This document shows positions 53,801 to 62,427 of a DNA stretch of 64,000 nucleotides, piece after piece. Where the stretch lies: contig JAFZOJ010000078.1 in assembly GCA_017550685.1 (NCBI GenBank), forward strand, positions 62,001 through 126,000. Reading direction: 5' to 3'. Position 1 is the first letter of the stretch, and every line of letters starts with the position of its first letter. The notes beneath the pieces were generated by a model. The model had not been told where the DNA came from. It searched no databases and saw nothing but the letters and a program-made list of their open reading frames with translations. Source of the stretch: Treponema sp. (GTDB taxonomy: Bacteria > Spirochaetota > Spirochaetia > Treponematales > Treponemataceae). A program made the translations under genes and the position numbers.

Positions 53801-54694
53801 TTATTCCGCCTGTAAAAAATCCTTGAGCTGTTTGAAGGAAGCTGCTTTTCCTGTATATTCTGCTGTAATAAGATCTGAATGTTCCTTAAGAATAAAGGCA
53901 TTTTCAAAACGCATATGATTTGCAATAAGTTCAAAAGGTATTTCTTCTGTAAGTACAAATGCAATCTTAAACTGTCCTTGTGCTGTCTGTACAACGCGGC
54001 TTGGCAAAGGAAAGTTATGAAGCAGGTTATAATAAATCTGAAGCTTAAGGGCAGTGTTCAGACGTTCAAAATTATCCTTCTTTTTGCAGGAATTAATAAA
54101 CGATTCCACAGCCTGAGAAAAATCAAATTTACACAAATAGTAATCATTCTCTCCGGCATTACTCTGTGAAACAGGACTGGATTCCTTAAAAGTATTTACA
54201 GCCTTTACGTCATTGATGATAGCTTCTACATCCAGCTTTTTGCTGTCAGAAGAAAAGAACAGGATTTTTCCGTCATCATATTTGATTACATTTAATGTGG
54301 TTATCTTATCTTTAAGCTCCGGTGAAAAGAACTGATAGAACGGCTGTATATTATTCTGTGCTTGAGAAAACTGGAACAGTTCGTTTTTCATTGTAATAAT
54401 TCCGTTCCAGAAATCCTTTGTAGAAATTGAATTACAGATAGAAAGTCCGTCAAAGCCTGCAGACTGTTCTACACAGTATATGCCGTCGCTTTCGCCAAGT
54501 ATTGCGCAAAAGTCAAAACTGTATCTGGAAGAGAATTTAAAAAAATCCAATCCGCTGCTGCTTGAAACTATAAGAGATTTCTTAAACAAACCAACGGAAC
54601 TGGATTTTTTTTGAACTGGCTTTTCGCTGACGGCAGACTGCTCAACTTTTTGTGGAGCAATGTTGCCGTCAGATACTTTTTGAAGTAATCCCAT
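53801..54694 (-). CDS. Unknown protein in the DUF115 operon
   Basis: The 297-residue protein has no signal peptide or membrane helix. A Ser/Lys-rich N-terminus (about 1-45) precedes mixed alpha/beta sequence with many Phe and Ser. I recognise no motif. Its ATG overlaps the stop of the acidic-protein gene as TAATG, so the two are made together. The operon context suggests a partner of the acidic or DUF115 proteins. Confidence 0.65.
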   Translation of the reverse strand: MGLLQKVSDGNIAPQKVEQSAVSEKPVQKKSSSVGLFKKSLIVSSSSGLDFFKFSSRYSFDFCAILGESDGIYCVEQSAGFDGLSICNSISTKDFWNGIITMKNELFQFSQAQNNIQPFYQFFSPELKDKITTLNVIKYDDGKILFFSSDSKKLDVEAIINDVKAVNTFKESSPVSQSNAGENDYYLCKFDFSQAVESFINSCKKKDNFERLNTALKLQIYYNLLHNFPLPSRVVQTAQGQFKIAFVLTEEIPFELIANHMRFENAFILKEHSDLITAEYTGKAASFKQLKDFLQAE

Positions 54695-57060
54695 TAAGAA
54701 AGTCCCAGCTCAGAGAAAAGTTTTTTATATGTTGTAAACTCGTCTGATTTAGCAAATTCAACAATTTTTTCTTCAGGAAGATTTTCAAGCAGCTGATCCA
54801 TATAGAGGAGTACAGACTTGATATCCTTTTTAAGTTCATCATTGTTATCTTCTGATTCAACTTCAGGTTCTTTGTCTTCTGTTGTCAGATAATCAATGTT
54901 GTCTTCTGTAAGGTTATTATTTTCTTCTTCGTGAGAGATAAAATCGTTTTCGATAATCTCTGGAGCATTAATTGTTTCTTCTTCAGCTTCTACCGGAGCA
55001 TCAACCATAACTTCTTCTTCAGGAACAAAGGTTTCGTCTTCCATAGAAGGTTCTACGGCTTCTTCAACTTCGATATCTGCAAAACCGTTTGCTTCTTCTG
55101 CAGGTTCAGAAGCAGGGGCTTCGTCAAATACGTTTTCTACAGTTGAGAACTCAGGTTCACCGGCATCCTCTGCAATTTCAGCTTCTGCTTCGTGTTCTTC
55201 TGTTGTATCCTGTACAGAATCCATAAAGTCAGAAGAAGAAGATTCAACAAGAATGTCATCTTCTTTTGCAATTGTAATTTCGTCCGGTAAATCATCTTCC
55301 AGAGACTCTTCATCAATTTCTATTTCATCAATGTTAGGTTCAGAAAGATTGTCATCGGTAAAGTCGTATTCAATTTCCTTTGTTTCGCTGTCAATTGAAT
55401 CAAAGGTGCTTTCGTCAATTGCATCTCCGGAATCTGCAAGGTGTTCTTCGATAGAAGTTTCCGGTTCAACAGCAGGTTCTTCTGCAGGAACCTCTTCGCT
55501 TTCAACCTCAACAGAAGTTTCTTCTTCCATTGAAGGTTCATCGGCAACTACAGTTTCTTCGCTAAAGTCTGCTGTATTAAGGATGTTTGTAAGTTCATCA
55601 GTAGAAAGAGCAATTGTATCATCTCCGTCATCTCCGGAGAAGAATCCTGTGTCTTCCTTACCGCTGTCTTCTACAATGTCATCGTCTATTGCAATCTCTT
55701 CAGAAATAACGCCTGAACTTGCATTAGATGCAGGAGGTGCAGCCATAATTTCGTCAAGATTAGATTTAAGTGTATTGATTTCGGCCTTAAGATTAGAAAG
55801 GTCAGAAACAATCTGCTGGAGGAGGGAAGAATCAGAGCTTGAAACAGGTTCTTCTGCAATTTCTTCCAGAGGTTCTGCAGCTTCAAGTTCGTTGTCTTCC
55901 TTAATTTCGTTTACTACAGGAGCAGCATTCATGTTTGCATTATTTACGGAAAGATCATAATCTACAACAGATTCCTGTTTCTTTTCGCTTTCAACATCCT
56001 GTGTTACAGGAGTTTCTTCTGCTTCGGCATCAATACCAAAGTCAGAAAGATCAACTTCTTCGGCTTCGATATCATTGCTTCCAGAAGAAACAAACTCATC
56101 ATCTGCAGCAGAAGTCTGTTCTTCTGCAACTTCTTCCTGGTATTCGTCTTCTTCAGTTTCAATATTTTCAGCAATTTCTTCTGTCTGGATTGTATCTGCA
56201 GAAGAATCAAAGCTTATATCCATATCAAGAGGTTTTTCATCCTGAATAGCTTCTTCTTTCTTTGTTTCTTCTTCAGTAATACCAAACTCGCTCATGTCTA
56301 CAAAGTCATCAAGAGCAACTTCTTCTGAACCACCGGCAGGAGCAGCATCTGCAGCAAAACCATTGTTTCCGCTTGCAACAGAAGAATCAGAGAAGCCTTC
56401 GTCCATAAAGTCGTCCAGAGAAATCTCTTCGTCACCGGCACTATCCGAAGCTTCTTCAATACCAAAGTCTTCGGTAATATCCTGAGTTTCTTCTGCGGCA
56501 GGTTCAGCAGGTTCTTCTGCAACCGGCTCTTCAGCAGCAGGCTCGGCAGTTTCTTCGGTTTCAAAATCAAAGTCTGCAATATCACCGGCTGTTTCTTCAA
56601 CAACCTCTTCTGCAGGAGCTTCATCAGTAATTTCTACTGTATCAAAATCCGAAAGATCTGCATCAGAAACTGAGTTTTCATCGAGAGAATCAAAAGAAAT
56701 GTCATCAAGTGGAGCGTCGTCTACGTTAAAGTCTGTATCATTGAGAGAATCTGCTTCGTCAGCAGGAATAGAACCATCTTCTGTAGTTTCTGCGATCTCT
56801 ATTCCATCACCGCTTGTAATATTCATAAGCTCGTCATCGGTGAGGGTAGTGTCGTCCATAGAAGGATCTTCAGCAGGTTTTTCTTCCTCTTCAAAGATAT
56901 CTGCAAAATCTGTATCGTCAAGACTATCTGTCTCTTCAAAATCCGGAAGATCCAGAGAATCTGCAAAATTCAGGTCGTCAGTATTTTCTTCCTGTTTATT
57001 GTTTTTAACCCATACGCCGTAGCTGTCAAGCTCGTTTGTATTGTCTATAGAATCGCTCAT
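54694..57060 (-). CDS. Very acidic, repetitive cytoplasmic protein, unknown function
   Basis: The 788-residue protein is dominated by Glu, Asp, Ser, Ala and Val in irregular repeats of the type EEPVAEEPAEPAAEE and DDTDFADIFEEEE, from about residue 15 to 735. A short region of ordered sequence (LLQQIVSDLSNLKAEINTLK, about 420-440) looks like a coiled coil, and the last 50 residues form a likely helical domain (LKKDIKSVLLYMDQLLENLP). There is no signal peptide. It is probably intrinsically disordered, a scaffold or tether. GAGAGG before the ATG and the promoter at 57107 drive the five-gene operon. Confidence 0.75.
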   Translation of the reverse strand: MSDSIDNTNELDSYGVWVKNNKQEENTDDLNFADSLDLPDFEETDSLDDTDFADIFEEEEKPAEDPSMDDTTLTDDELMNITSGDGIEIAETTEDGSIPADEADSLNDTDFNVDDAPLDDISFDSLDENSVSDADLSDFDTVEITDEAPAEEVVEETAGDIADFDFETEETAEPAAEEPVAEEPAEPAAEETQDITEDFGIEEASDSAGDEEISLDDFMDEGFSDSSVASGNNGFAADAAPAGGSEEVALDDFVDMSEFGITEEETKKEEAIQDEKPLDMDISFDSSADTIQTEEIAENIETEEDEYQEEVAEEQTSAADDEFVSSGSNDIEAEEVDLSDFGIDAEAEETPVTQDVESEKKQESVVDYDLSVNNANMNAAPVVNEIKEDNELEAAEPLEEIAEEPVSSSDSSLLQQIVSDLSNLKAEINTLKSNLDEIMAAPPASNASSGVISEEIAIDDDIVEDSGKEDTGFFSGDDGDDTIALSTDELTNILNTADFSEETVVADEPSMEEETSVEVESEEVPAEEPAVEPETSIEEHLADSGDAIDESTFDSIDSETKEIEYDFTDDNLSEPNIDEIEIDEESLEDDLPDEITIAKEDDILVESSSSDFMDSVQDTTEEHEAEAEIAEDAGEPEFSTVENVFDEAPASEPAEEANGFADIEVEEAVEPSMEDETFVPEEEVMVDAPVEAEEETINAPEIIENDFISHEEENNNLTEDNIDYLTTEDKEPEVESEDNNDELKKDIKSVLLYMDQLLENLPEEKIVEFAKSDEFTTYKKLFSELGLS

Positions 57061-57106
57061 GTAATTCCTCTCAATAATAAAGTATTCTATTATTATTATC
57101 GGTACT

Positions 57107-57134
57107 ATTATATAATAAAAATAGAACTTTTCAA
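57107..57134 (-). promoter_or_regulatory. Promoter of the acidic-protein/DUF115 operon
   Basis: TTGAAA (57134-57129), 16 bp and a perfect TATAAT (57112-57107) precede the operon by 47 nt. Confidence 0.65.
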
Positions 57135-57229
57135 ACTTTATTTTATAAACTTACACATATTTTTTTTCATTATATCACACATTTTCAATTCAGAAAACTA
57201 AAATAATCGTCCGATAATATAATTATATT

Positions 57230-57721
57230 ATGAAACGTGCTAAGTATTTAACGGTTTTGTTTGCTGGTACACTGGTTTATGTTGTTTTGTCTCTCTGCTT
57301 TGGTCAGAATAGCCTGCGCTGTTATTCTCAGATGGAAGAGCAGAAGCGTATTGTTAGTAAGCAGAAGGCCGAAATTCAGAGTATTAATACCGAACTTACC
57401 CTGGAATTGAGTGCCCTTAAGAATGATAAGGCTGTAATTGCCGCTTATGCACGTAAAATGGACTATGTGTCTGATGATGAAAAGCTTGTAAAGATAACAG
57501 GCTTAAAGCCATATCAGAATGCACTTTATGATACAGGTACTGTTGTAAGACATCAGGAACCTGAATTTGTTTCAGAAAAGATCTGCAAAATGGCAGGAAT
57601 TACAGCTGCACTGCTGGTTCTGCTTTTTATGATTATATATGATTTTAAGAAAGGAAATATCGTGCTTCCGTCAAATAAAAAAGTTCCGGTAACCGGTGTT
57701 CCTGTTTATAAAATATCTTAG
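57230..57721 (+). CDS. Septum formation initiator (FtsB/DivIC-like) family protein
   Basis: FtsB/DivIC proteins link early and late divisome parts. The 163-residue protein has an N-terminal helix (YLTVLFAGTLVYVVLSLCF), a coiled coil (about 35-65: QMEEQKRIVSKQKAEIQSIN), and a short domain with the family-like AYARKMDYVSDDEKLVKI. Unlike the usual 90-110-residue form it has a second helix near residues 122-140 and a cytoplasmic tail. A TATAAT box ends 6 nt before the ATG, so a leaderless mRNA is possible, though no good -35 is seen. Confidence 0.75.
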   Translation: MKRAKYLTVLFAGTLVYVVLSLCFGQNSLRCYSQMEEQKRIVSKQKAEIQSINTELTLELSALKNDKAVIAAYARKMDYVSDDEKLVKITGLKPYQNALYDTGTVVRHQEPEFVSEKICKMAGITAALLVLLFMIIYDFKKGNIVLPSNKKVPVTGVPVYKIS

Positions 57722-57754
57722 TTTTTTATCGCAATCGTTCTAAATCGTTGATTT

Positions 57755-58645
57755 TCAGGACTTTCTCTTCCAAAGCACGCTGATTGTGCCGTTTTGTGCG
57801 CTGTCGTTTTTGTTGATTAAAGAAAACTTAGTGCCTGAAAGGGTGTCTTCGTCAATTATTTCCAAAATCCATTTTATAGGGTCTGCATTTACTGCAGCTT
57901 TAAGTGCCATTTCGCGCGGAAGCTCTGTAAAGAAAGAAGCATTTGCCTTGCCGTTCTGTGTGATTACTATCTGCTGTGAGCCGCTTTCAGACTTAATGGC
58001 TACTGTGATGTTCATTGAAGCGCCGTTTTTAAAGATTACAAAGCCGCGTCCGCCCCTCATGATTACAATTTTATCTATGGAATCTTCGCCGCTCCAGGTT
58101 CCAGAAAGGAATTCTGTAGACTGAATGGCCTGTCCCTGTTTTGAAGAGCCTGAACTGTCAGCATGTGCAGTACCCGAACCCGAAAGCAGGGCAGAAATGG
58201 TATCTTTAAGCGTGCTTTTTGGCTCCATAAGGATTTTGTAGAATGAATCGTATTCCTTTGCTTCTGAAAGTGTTGCCTTTCTTGAGCTGTCATACAAGGT
58301 AATTGTAGAAATCCATTTAGAAGAATTTTCTTTTTTGCTTATTACGGCATATAACGAAACTCTACCGTCTGTAAAATCTGAGCTGGAAGGCTCCTGGTCC
58401 ATTTTAAGACCCTGGCGCATATCGTTTACGGTATAGGTGTTAATTTCGCAAAGCTGTGAATAATAAAGATCGCTTGTCATTTTGGACATGTTATCATCTA
58501 CGCCTGCGGCAACAATTCCGTAGTAATCAATAGTATATTTTGACTGAGAATATAATGCAGTAGTAAAAGTGATTAAAAGTATTGCAGGGAAAATCAGCTT
58601 TTTTGAGAAAAACAGACTGTTTTTATGCAGTTTACTATTCATCAT
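57755..58645 (-). CDS. Secreted protein, unknown function
   Basis: The 296-residue protein has a signal peptide (KKLIFPAILLITFTTALYSQ, cut near residue 34). The mature part contains two regions joined by a Ser/Gly-rich linker (SGSGTAHADSSGSSKQGQ), and its second half begins FLSGTWSGEDSIDKIVIMRG, similar in style to the 'GxW.G' start of the 39834 protein. It may be periplasmic. No family recognised. It follows smpB in the same direction after 11 nt. Confidence 0.7.
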   Translation of the reverse strand: MMNSKLHKNSLFFSKKLIFPAILLITFTTALYSQSKYTIDYYGIVAAGVDDNMSKMTSDLYYSQLCEINTYTVNDMRQGLKMDQEPSSSDFTDGRVSLYAVISKKENSSKWISTITLYDSSRKATLSEAKEYDSFYKILMEPKSTLKDTISALLSGSGTAHADSSGSSKQGQAIQSTEFLSGTWSGEDSIDKIVIMRGGRGFVIFKNGASMNITVAIKSESGSQQIVITQNGKANASFFTELPREMALKAAVNADPIKWILEIIDEDTLSGTKFSLINKNDSAQNGTISVLWKRKS

Positions 58646-58656
58646 CTTATAATTTG

Positions 58657-59121
58657 CTATCCCCTGAGCTTCTGCGAGAATTCCCGTTTCATTTCTCTGT
58701 CCAGATCTCTGTTTTTAATGGTTTCGCGCTTGTCGTACTGTTTTTTACCTTTACAGATTCCAAGCGAAACTTTTACTCTCCCATCCTTAAGATAAACATC
58801 TAAAGGTATAAGAGTGTAACCTTTTTCTTCAACTTTTCTTGAAATTCTTTTGATTTCTTCTTTATGAAGTAAAAGCTTTTTTGGTCTGTCCGGGTTGTGA
58901 TTAAAGATGGAAGAAAAGGAATATTCTGAAATGTGAAAATTCTTAAGGAATACTTCTCCGTTTACAACCTCTGCAAATCCGTCCGGGTAAGAAATGCTGC
59001 CGTTTTTTACCGACTTTACTTCTGTACCTTCCAACTGTATTCCGCATTCATAAGAGTCTTCAATAAAATAATCAAATCTAGCTTTTCTGTTTTCAGAAAT
59101 AACTTTTTTTCCTTCGGACAT
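58657..59121 (-). CDS. smpB: SsrA-binding protein
   Basis: SmpB carries tmRNA to stalled ribosomes. From the ATG at 59121 the protein has 154 residues with ENRKARFDYFIEDSYECGIQ, LEGTEVKSVKNGSISYPDGF, LLHKEEIKRI, and the basic tail GKKQYDKRETIKNRDLDREM. A longer frame up to 59160 adds residues unlike the family and covers the promoter. TATAAT lies 10 nt before the ATG and no Shine-Dalgarno sequence is visible. The tmRNA gene itself is not in the window. Confidence 0.95.
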   Translation of the reverse strand: MSEGKKVISENRKARFDYFIEDSYECGIQLEGTEVKSVKNGSISYPDGFAEVVNGEVFLKNFHISEYSFSSIFNHNPDRPKKLLLHKEEIKRISRKVEEKGYTLIPLDVYLKDGRVKVSLGICKGKKQYDKRETIKNRDLDREMKREFSQKLRG

Positions 59122-59131
59122 AGTTAATACA

Positions 59132-59160
59132 ATTATAAAACATACTTTGACAGAGTGCAA
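59132..59160 (-). promoter_or_regulatory. Promoter for smpB
   Basis: TTGCAC (59160-59155), 17 bp and a perfect TATAAT (59137-59132). The start codon at 59121 follows after 10 nt, so the leader would be about 3-4 nt. Confidence 0.7.
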
Positions 59161-59183
59161 GTTGTCAAATTGATGTTATTGTA

Positions 59184-59212
59184 TTGTAAAAATAGGAATG
59201 TTATCTTATAAT
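59184..59212 (+). promoter_or_regulatory. Promoter for lepB
   Basis: TTGTAA (59184-59189), 17 bp and a perfect TATAAT (59207-59212), followed by a short leader with GGGTGGAGC directly before the ATG. Confidence 0.7.
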
Positions 59213-59229
59213 AAAAGTAAGGGTGGAGC

Positions 59230-59928
59230 ATGAACAGACAGTTATTTGAATATTCGTACGAATTAAAAAAGCAGACTAAACGACGTATCTTTTTTACAAT
59301 CTTTAATATCCTGTTCATTTATTTTTTTCTCAATGTTTTGTTTGCCTATATTCTTTTTCCTGTAAAGCAGGTTTCCAATTCCATGATTCCGGACTTTCCT
59401 GAAAATTCCATTTCGTTTGTTACTCCTTTGTGCGGCAACCTTGAGCGTGGAGATGTTGTACTTTTAAAAACCAAGGTTCAGGAAAATCACAGGTTCTACG
59501 AAAAAATCTGGCACAACATAAGCATGTTCTTTTCTGCCCAGCAGTATGACAGCTACACCAATAAAAAATACCCTGACACAATCTGCCAGATGCGTAGAAT
59601 TGTTGCGCTGCCCGGCGATGAAATATACATGCGCGATTATGTGCTGTATGTAAAGCCAAAGGGAGAAAAACATTTTCTTACAGAATTTGAACTTACGGTC
59701 AAGCCTTATAACCTTACCTTTGTAACTCCACCGGAAGGATGGAATGGTTCTGTGGGTGTAAAGGGTTCTTTTGATTCTATCTTCCTTGGAGACGATGAAT
59801 ACTTTGTACTAGGTGACAATAGAATTTCAATTTCGGATTCCAGACTCTGGGGTGTAATGGACAGACAGAATATAAAGGGCAGGGTTGTCGTCAGATATTT
59901 TCCTTTTAATTCCTTTAAGCTTTATTAA
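59230..59928 (+). CDS. lepB: Signal peptidase I family protein with Arg at the catalytic-Lys position
   Basis: Signal peptidase I cuts signal peptides at the membrane with a Ser-Lys dyad. The 232-residue protein has one N-terminal helix (about 20-44), then box B VKQVSNSMIPDFPENS with Ser51. Box D reads MRRIVALPGDEIYMRD, where family members have K-R before IV/II.GLPGD; residue 122 is Arg instead of the catalytic Lys. Box E, YFVLGDNRISISDSR, is intact. Either it is a variant or inactive enzyme, or another lysine serves. lepB-type proteins are often multiple in spirochaetes. Confidence 0.88.
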   Translation: MNRQLFEYSYELKKQTKRRIFFTIFNILFIYFFLNVLFAYILFPVKQVSNSMIPDFPENSISFVTPLCGNLERGDVVLLKTKVQENHRFYEKIWHNISMFFSAQQYDSYTNKKYPDTICQMRRIVALPGDEIYMRDYVLYVKPKGEKHFLTEFELTVKPYNLTFVTPPEGWNGSVGVKGSFDSIFLGDDEYFVLGDNRISISDSRLWGVMDRQNIKGRVVVRYFPFNSFKLY

Positions 59929-61280
59929 AAAGGAATCTTAATTGTAAAGCAGGTTCCTTCGTTCTTTTTGGAATCTACCTCTATGCTCCAGCCGTGAGTA
60001 TCTATAATATTCTTTACTACGCTTAAACCGATACCCATTCCTTCTTCGCGTCGGGAATTTGTTCCTCTGTAAAACATGTCAAAAATATTCTTAAGATCTT
60101 TTTCTTCTATTCCACAGCCGGTGTCAGAGATTTTATAGATTACGTTATTGTCCTGTATCTGTGCGTCCAGCGTTATGGTGTCATCGTTCTGTGTATAGCG
60201 CATTGCATTGTTAAAAAGGTTTTCAAAAACGCGGGTAACAAGCTGACGGTCAAACGGCACAAGTACATTGCGGTCAAAATTTATATTTGTAATGATGTTT
60301 CTGTTAAAGACGTTTCCGGTTGTCTGTTCTTCCTTGATGATTTCGGTAATAAAATCTGTGATGGATTGAGTCTTCATTGACTGCCTTATTTCCGTGGAGT
60401 TCATTTTTGTAAAGCTTATGAGGGTGTCAATCATTGTTTCAAGCTGCTCTGTTTTTGTCTGAATAAGCTCCATGGCATTTTTCACTTCTTCCTGGCTTGT
60501 TAAAACTCCGTCAGAAATTGCTTCGGTATAACCTTTGATTACAGAAACAGGGGTTCGTAAGTCATGACTAATACCCATAATGAATTTTGTTTTCTGGTTT
60601 TGTGCCTCTGCCAGCGAAAGTCTCATTTTTTCAAGGCTTTCTGAGATAGAAGTAATTTCATTTCTCTTGGACATATCAAGAGGCTTATATGGTATCTTAC
60701 GGCTCAAGTCTCCGCTTGCAATTGCCTGGGTTTCGTCTTCTATACTTTTGATGGAATTATTAATAGTAGAAGAAAGCCTTACAATGATGATGATACAAAC
60801 GCTGACTATCACTGTAAGAAGGATATACAAGGTTGTTAAAAGAATCTGATTACGGCTTACATTATTTTTCCTGCGCGGAACTCTTGTAATCATAAAAGAA
60901 TCGAGCGTAAAGGTCCTGAGCGATGTAAACTGGTAAAAGTATTGTCCCGAGGTAGCTTCCATTACGGCCCAGAGCTCCCATTGAGACAGATAACTGTTTA
61001 CCGGCATCTCTTTTATGGAAGAAGTAATTACAACTCCTGTGATATTGTCTATGAGAGCACATTCTACATTCTTTGGCAAAAGCCTTACGTTTCTTATAAA
61101 AAGCTTGTAGTCCTGTTCGGTCATGTTGGAAGAATCAAGTGCCCGTACTTCTTCGTAACCTTTAAGCATAAGGTGTTTTGGCGACCTTATATAACTGTTG
61201 ATGAAAACAAAAACAATGCATGCAACCGGAATTGCAGTTATGAGGGTAGCAAGAAGATTGAACTGATTCTTAAGTTTCAT
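59925..61280 (-). CDS. Membrane sensor histidine kinase
   Basis: The 451-residue protein has a helix at about 10-30, an extracytoplasmic domain of about 115 residues, a second helix (about 145-168), a HAMP domain, the phosphoacceptor H239 in FIMGISHDLRTPVSVIKGY, and an ATPase domain with NLFNNAMRYTQNDD, DTGCGIEEKDL and EGMGIGLSVVKN. All kinase motifs are intact. It lies 1 nt after the response-regulator gene and overlaps the convergent lepB end by 4 nt. The signal is unknown. Confidence 0.93.
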   Translation of the reverse strand: MKLKNQFNLLATLITAIPVACIVFVFINSYIRSPKHLMLKGYEEVRALDSSNMTEQDYKLFIRNVRLLPKNVECALIDNITGVVITSSIKEMPVNSYLSQWELWAVMEATSGQYFYQFTSLRTFTLDSFMITRVPRRKNNVSRNQILLTTLYILLTVIVSVCIIIIVRLSSTINNSIKSIEDETQAIASGDLSRKIPYKPLDMSKRNEITSISESLEKMRLSLAEAQNQKTKFIMGISHDLRTPVSVIKGYTEAISDGVLTSQEEVKNAMELIQTKTEQLETMIDTLISFTKMNSTEIRQSMKTQSITDFITEIIKEEQTTGNVFNRNIITNINFDRNVLVPFDRQLVTRVFENLFNNAMRYTQNDDTITLDAQIQDNNVIYKISDTGCGIEEKDLKNIFDMFYRGTNSRREEGMGIGLSVVKNIIDTHGWSIEVDSKKNEGTCFTIKIPF

Positions 61281-61281
61281 T

Positions 61282-61995
61282 TTATTTCTTTATAAGATCC
61301 TTGTTGAAGATATAGCCTTTTCCAAATTCTGTCTTTATGTATTTTGCTTCAGAAGGATTTACTTCAAGCTTTTTTCTAAGGCGCTGGATATAAACAGCAA
61401 CGGCAGTAATGTCACCGTACTGAACTTTCCATACATCATTGAATATTTTTTCCGGAGAAAGCACTGTACCGGCATTTTTAACTAGATATTCTAGTACATC
61501 GTATTCTTTTGTAGACAGTGGAATCTTGTGGCCGTCTTTTTTGAGTACACAACTGTTCAAAAGGAGGGTAAAATCGCCGAAATCTATGGAATCTTCCGAA
61601 GAACCCATTGCCATGTCGCGTCTGCGTAAATGTGCCTGAACCCTTGCCGCAAGTACTCCCGGAGAAAAAGGTTTGGTAACAAATTCGTCGGCACCAAGCT
61701 TAAGGCCGTTTATAATGTCTTCGTCAGCATCGCGGGCAGAAACAATCATTACAGGAATTGTAGCCTTGAACATTTCCCTGAACTGTTTAAGAAAATCAAA
61801 GCCGCTCATGCCTGGCAGATTAAGGTCAAGAATAAGAAGGTCCGGTTTTACACCTTCTTCAAGTTTTTTAAGTGCATCTTCTGCATTATAAAATGGTTCC
61901 GGTATAATATCTGACTTTTCCAGGTACATACAAACAAGCTTGGAAATTGACTCTTCATCTTCAATCACAAAAACATAAGGCTTATTATTTTCCAT
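61282..61995 (-). CDS. OmpR/PhoB-type response regulator
   Basis: The 237-residue protein has a receiver domain with acidic IEDEE, phosphoacceptor D57 in LLILDLNLPGMSG, and TKPFSPG, then a winged-helix DNA-binding domain (about 130-235: LSTKEYDVLEYLVKNAGTVL, YIQRLRKKLEVNP, TEFGKGYIF). I start at the ATG at 61995 because GAGG lies about 6 nt upstream; a longer frame to 62058 adds hydrophobic residues before the domain. It is cotranscribed with the kinase gene that follows. Confidence 0.93.
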   Translation of the reverse strand: MENNKPYVFVIEDEESISKLVCMYLEKSDIIPEPFYNAEDALKKLEEGVKPDLLILDLNLPGMSGFDFLKQFREMFKATIPVMIVSARDADEDIINGLKLGADEFVTKPFSPGVLAARVQAHLRRRDMAMGSSEDSIDFGDFTLLLNSCVLKKDGHKIPLSTKEYDVLEYLVKNAGTVLSPEKIFNDVWKVQYGDITAVAVYIQRLRKKLEVNPSEAKYIKTEFGKGYIFNKDLIKK

Positions 61996-62117
61996 ATCAA
62001 CCTCACTAATAAGTATAATTATAATATCAAAATATTCAAAATAAAATAATAGAAACAATATATAACGGTTTATTAATTGTAAATAACAAGTTTTTATTTA
62101 TCTTTAAATTAACATAT

Positions 62118-62265
62118 TAACTGACGCGAGGGAACAAAACGGTGGGCAAAATGACTCTGACTGTTGATGCCGCGAGAGCGGCATTTAATAGTTCCACTAC
62201 AACAGTCAGCGTCAAGCGGCCTAGGCCGCGCTTTTGACCACCGTTTTGTGACCGGGAGTCAGTTA
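62118..62265. repeat. Large branched palindromic element (copy 3)
   Basis: Outer arms TAACTGAC/GTCAGTTA (62118-62125 with 62258-62265), then ACAAAACGGTGG/CCACCGTTTTGT (62134-62145 with 62238-62249), CAAAA/TTTTG, and GACTGTTG/CAACAGTC (62159-62166 with 62200-62207). The inner stem encloses hairpin ATGCCGC-GAGA-GCGGCAT and about 15 unpaired bases; hairpin GCGGCCTAGGCCGC (62216-62229) follows. It occupies the divergent space between the response regulator and flbD. Confidence 0.88.
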
Positions 62266-62357
62266 TATATATATTTTTATGATAATTTTAATATCATAAA
62301 AAAAAATCAATTATTTAAAAAAAATTCTTGAAATATAAATAAAATCGTTTATAATTA

Positions 62358-62397
62358 TATTATCTTTAAATAATTTGGGAATAATTTAAAGATAATA
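62358..62397. promoter_or_regulatory. 14-bp inverted repeat upstream of flbD-motA-motB, possible operator
   Basis: TATTATCTTTAAAT (62358-62371) and ATTTAAAGATAATA (62384-62397) are perfect inverted arms around a 12-bp centre. The right arm ends one base before the TTGACT -35 candidate, a position suited to a dimeric regulator or to a structured element of transcription from upstream. Confidence 0.6.
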
Positions 62398-62398
62398 C

Positions 62399-62427
62399 TT
62401 GACTTATAGTCGGTATATATGGAAAAT
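62399..62427 (+). promoter_or_regulatory. Probable promoter of flbD-motA-motB
   Basis: TTGACT (62399-62404), 17 bp and a weak -10 GAAAAT (62422-62427). The ATG of flbD follows after 5 nt. No convincing sigma-28 site (TAAA-15-GCCGATAA) is present. Confidence 0.45.

Noticed and set aside
55253..55960. Long plus-strand serine-rich frame opposite the acidic protein
   Set aside because: It arises because GAA/GAT-rich coding DNA reads as TTC/TCT/TCA on the other strand; no ribosome-binding site or homology-like sequence.
28706..62265. Integron attC sites for the large palindromes
   Set aside because: The ends do not fit RYYYAAC/GTTRRRY, and the elements lie singly between housekeeping genes with no cassette array or integrase in the window.
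62387..62416. Sigma-28 promoter before flbD
   Set aside because: TAAA and GTCGGTAT are 18 bp apart instead of 15 and the -10 matches only 5 of 8 positions.
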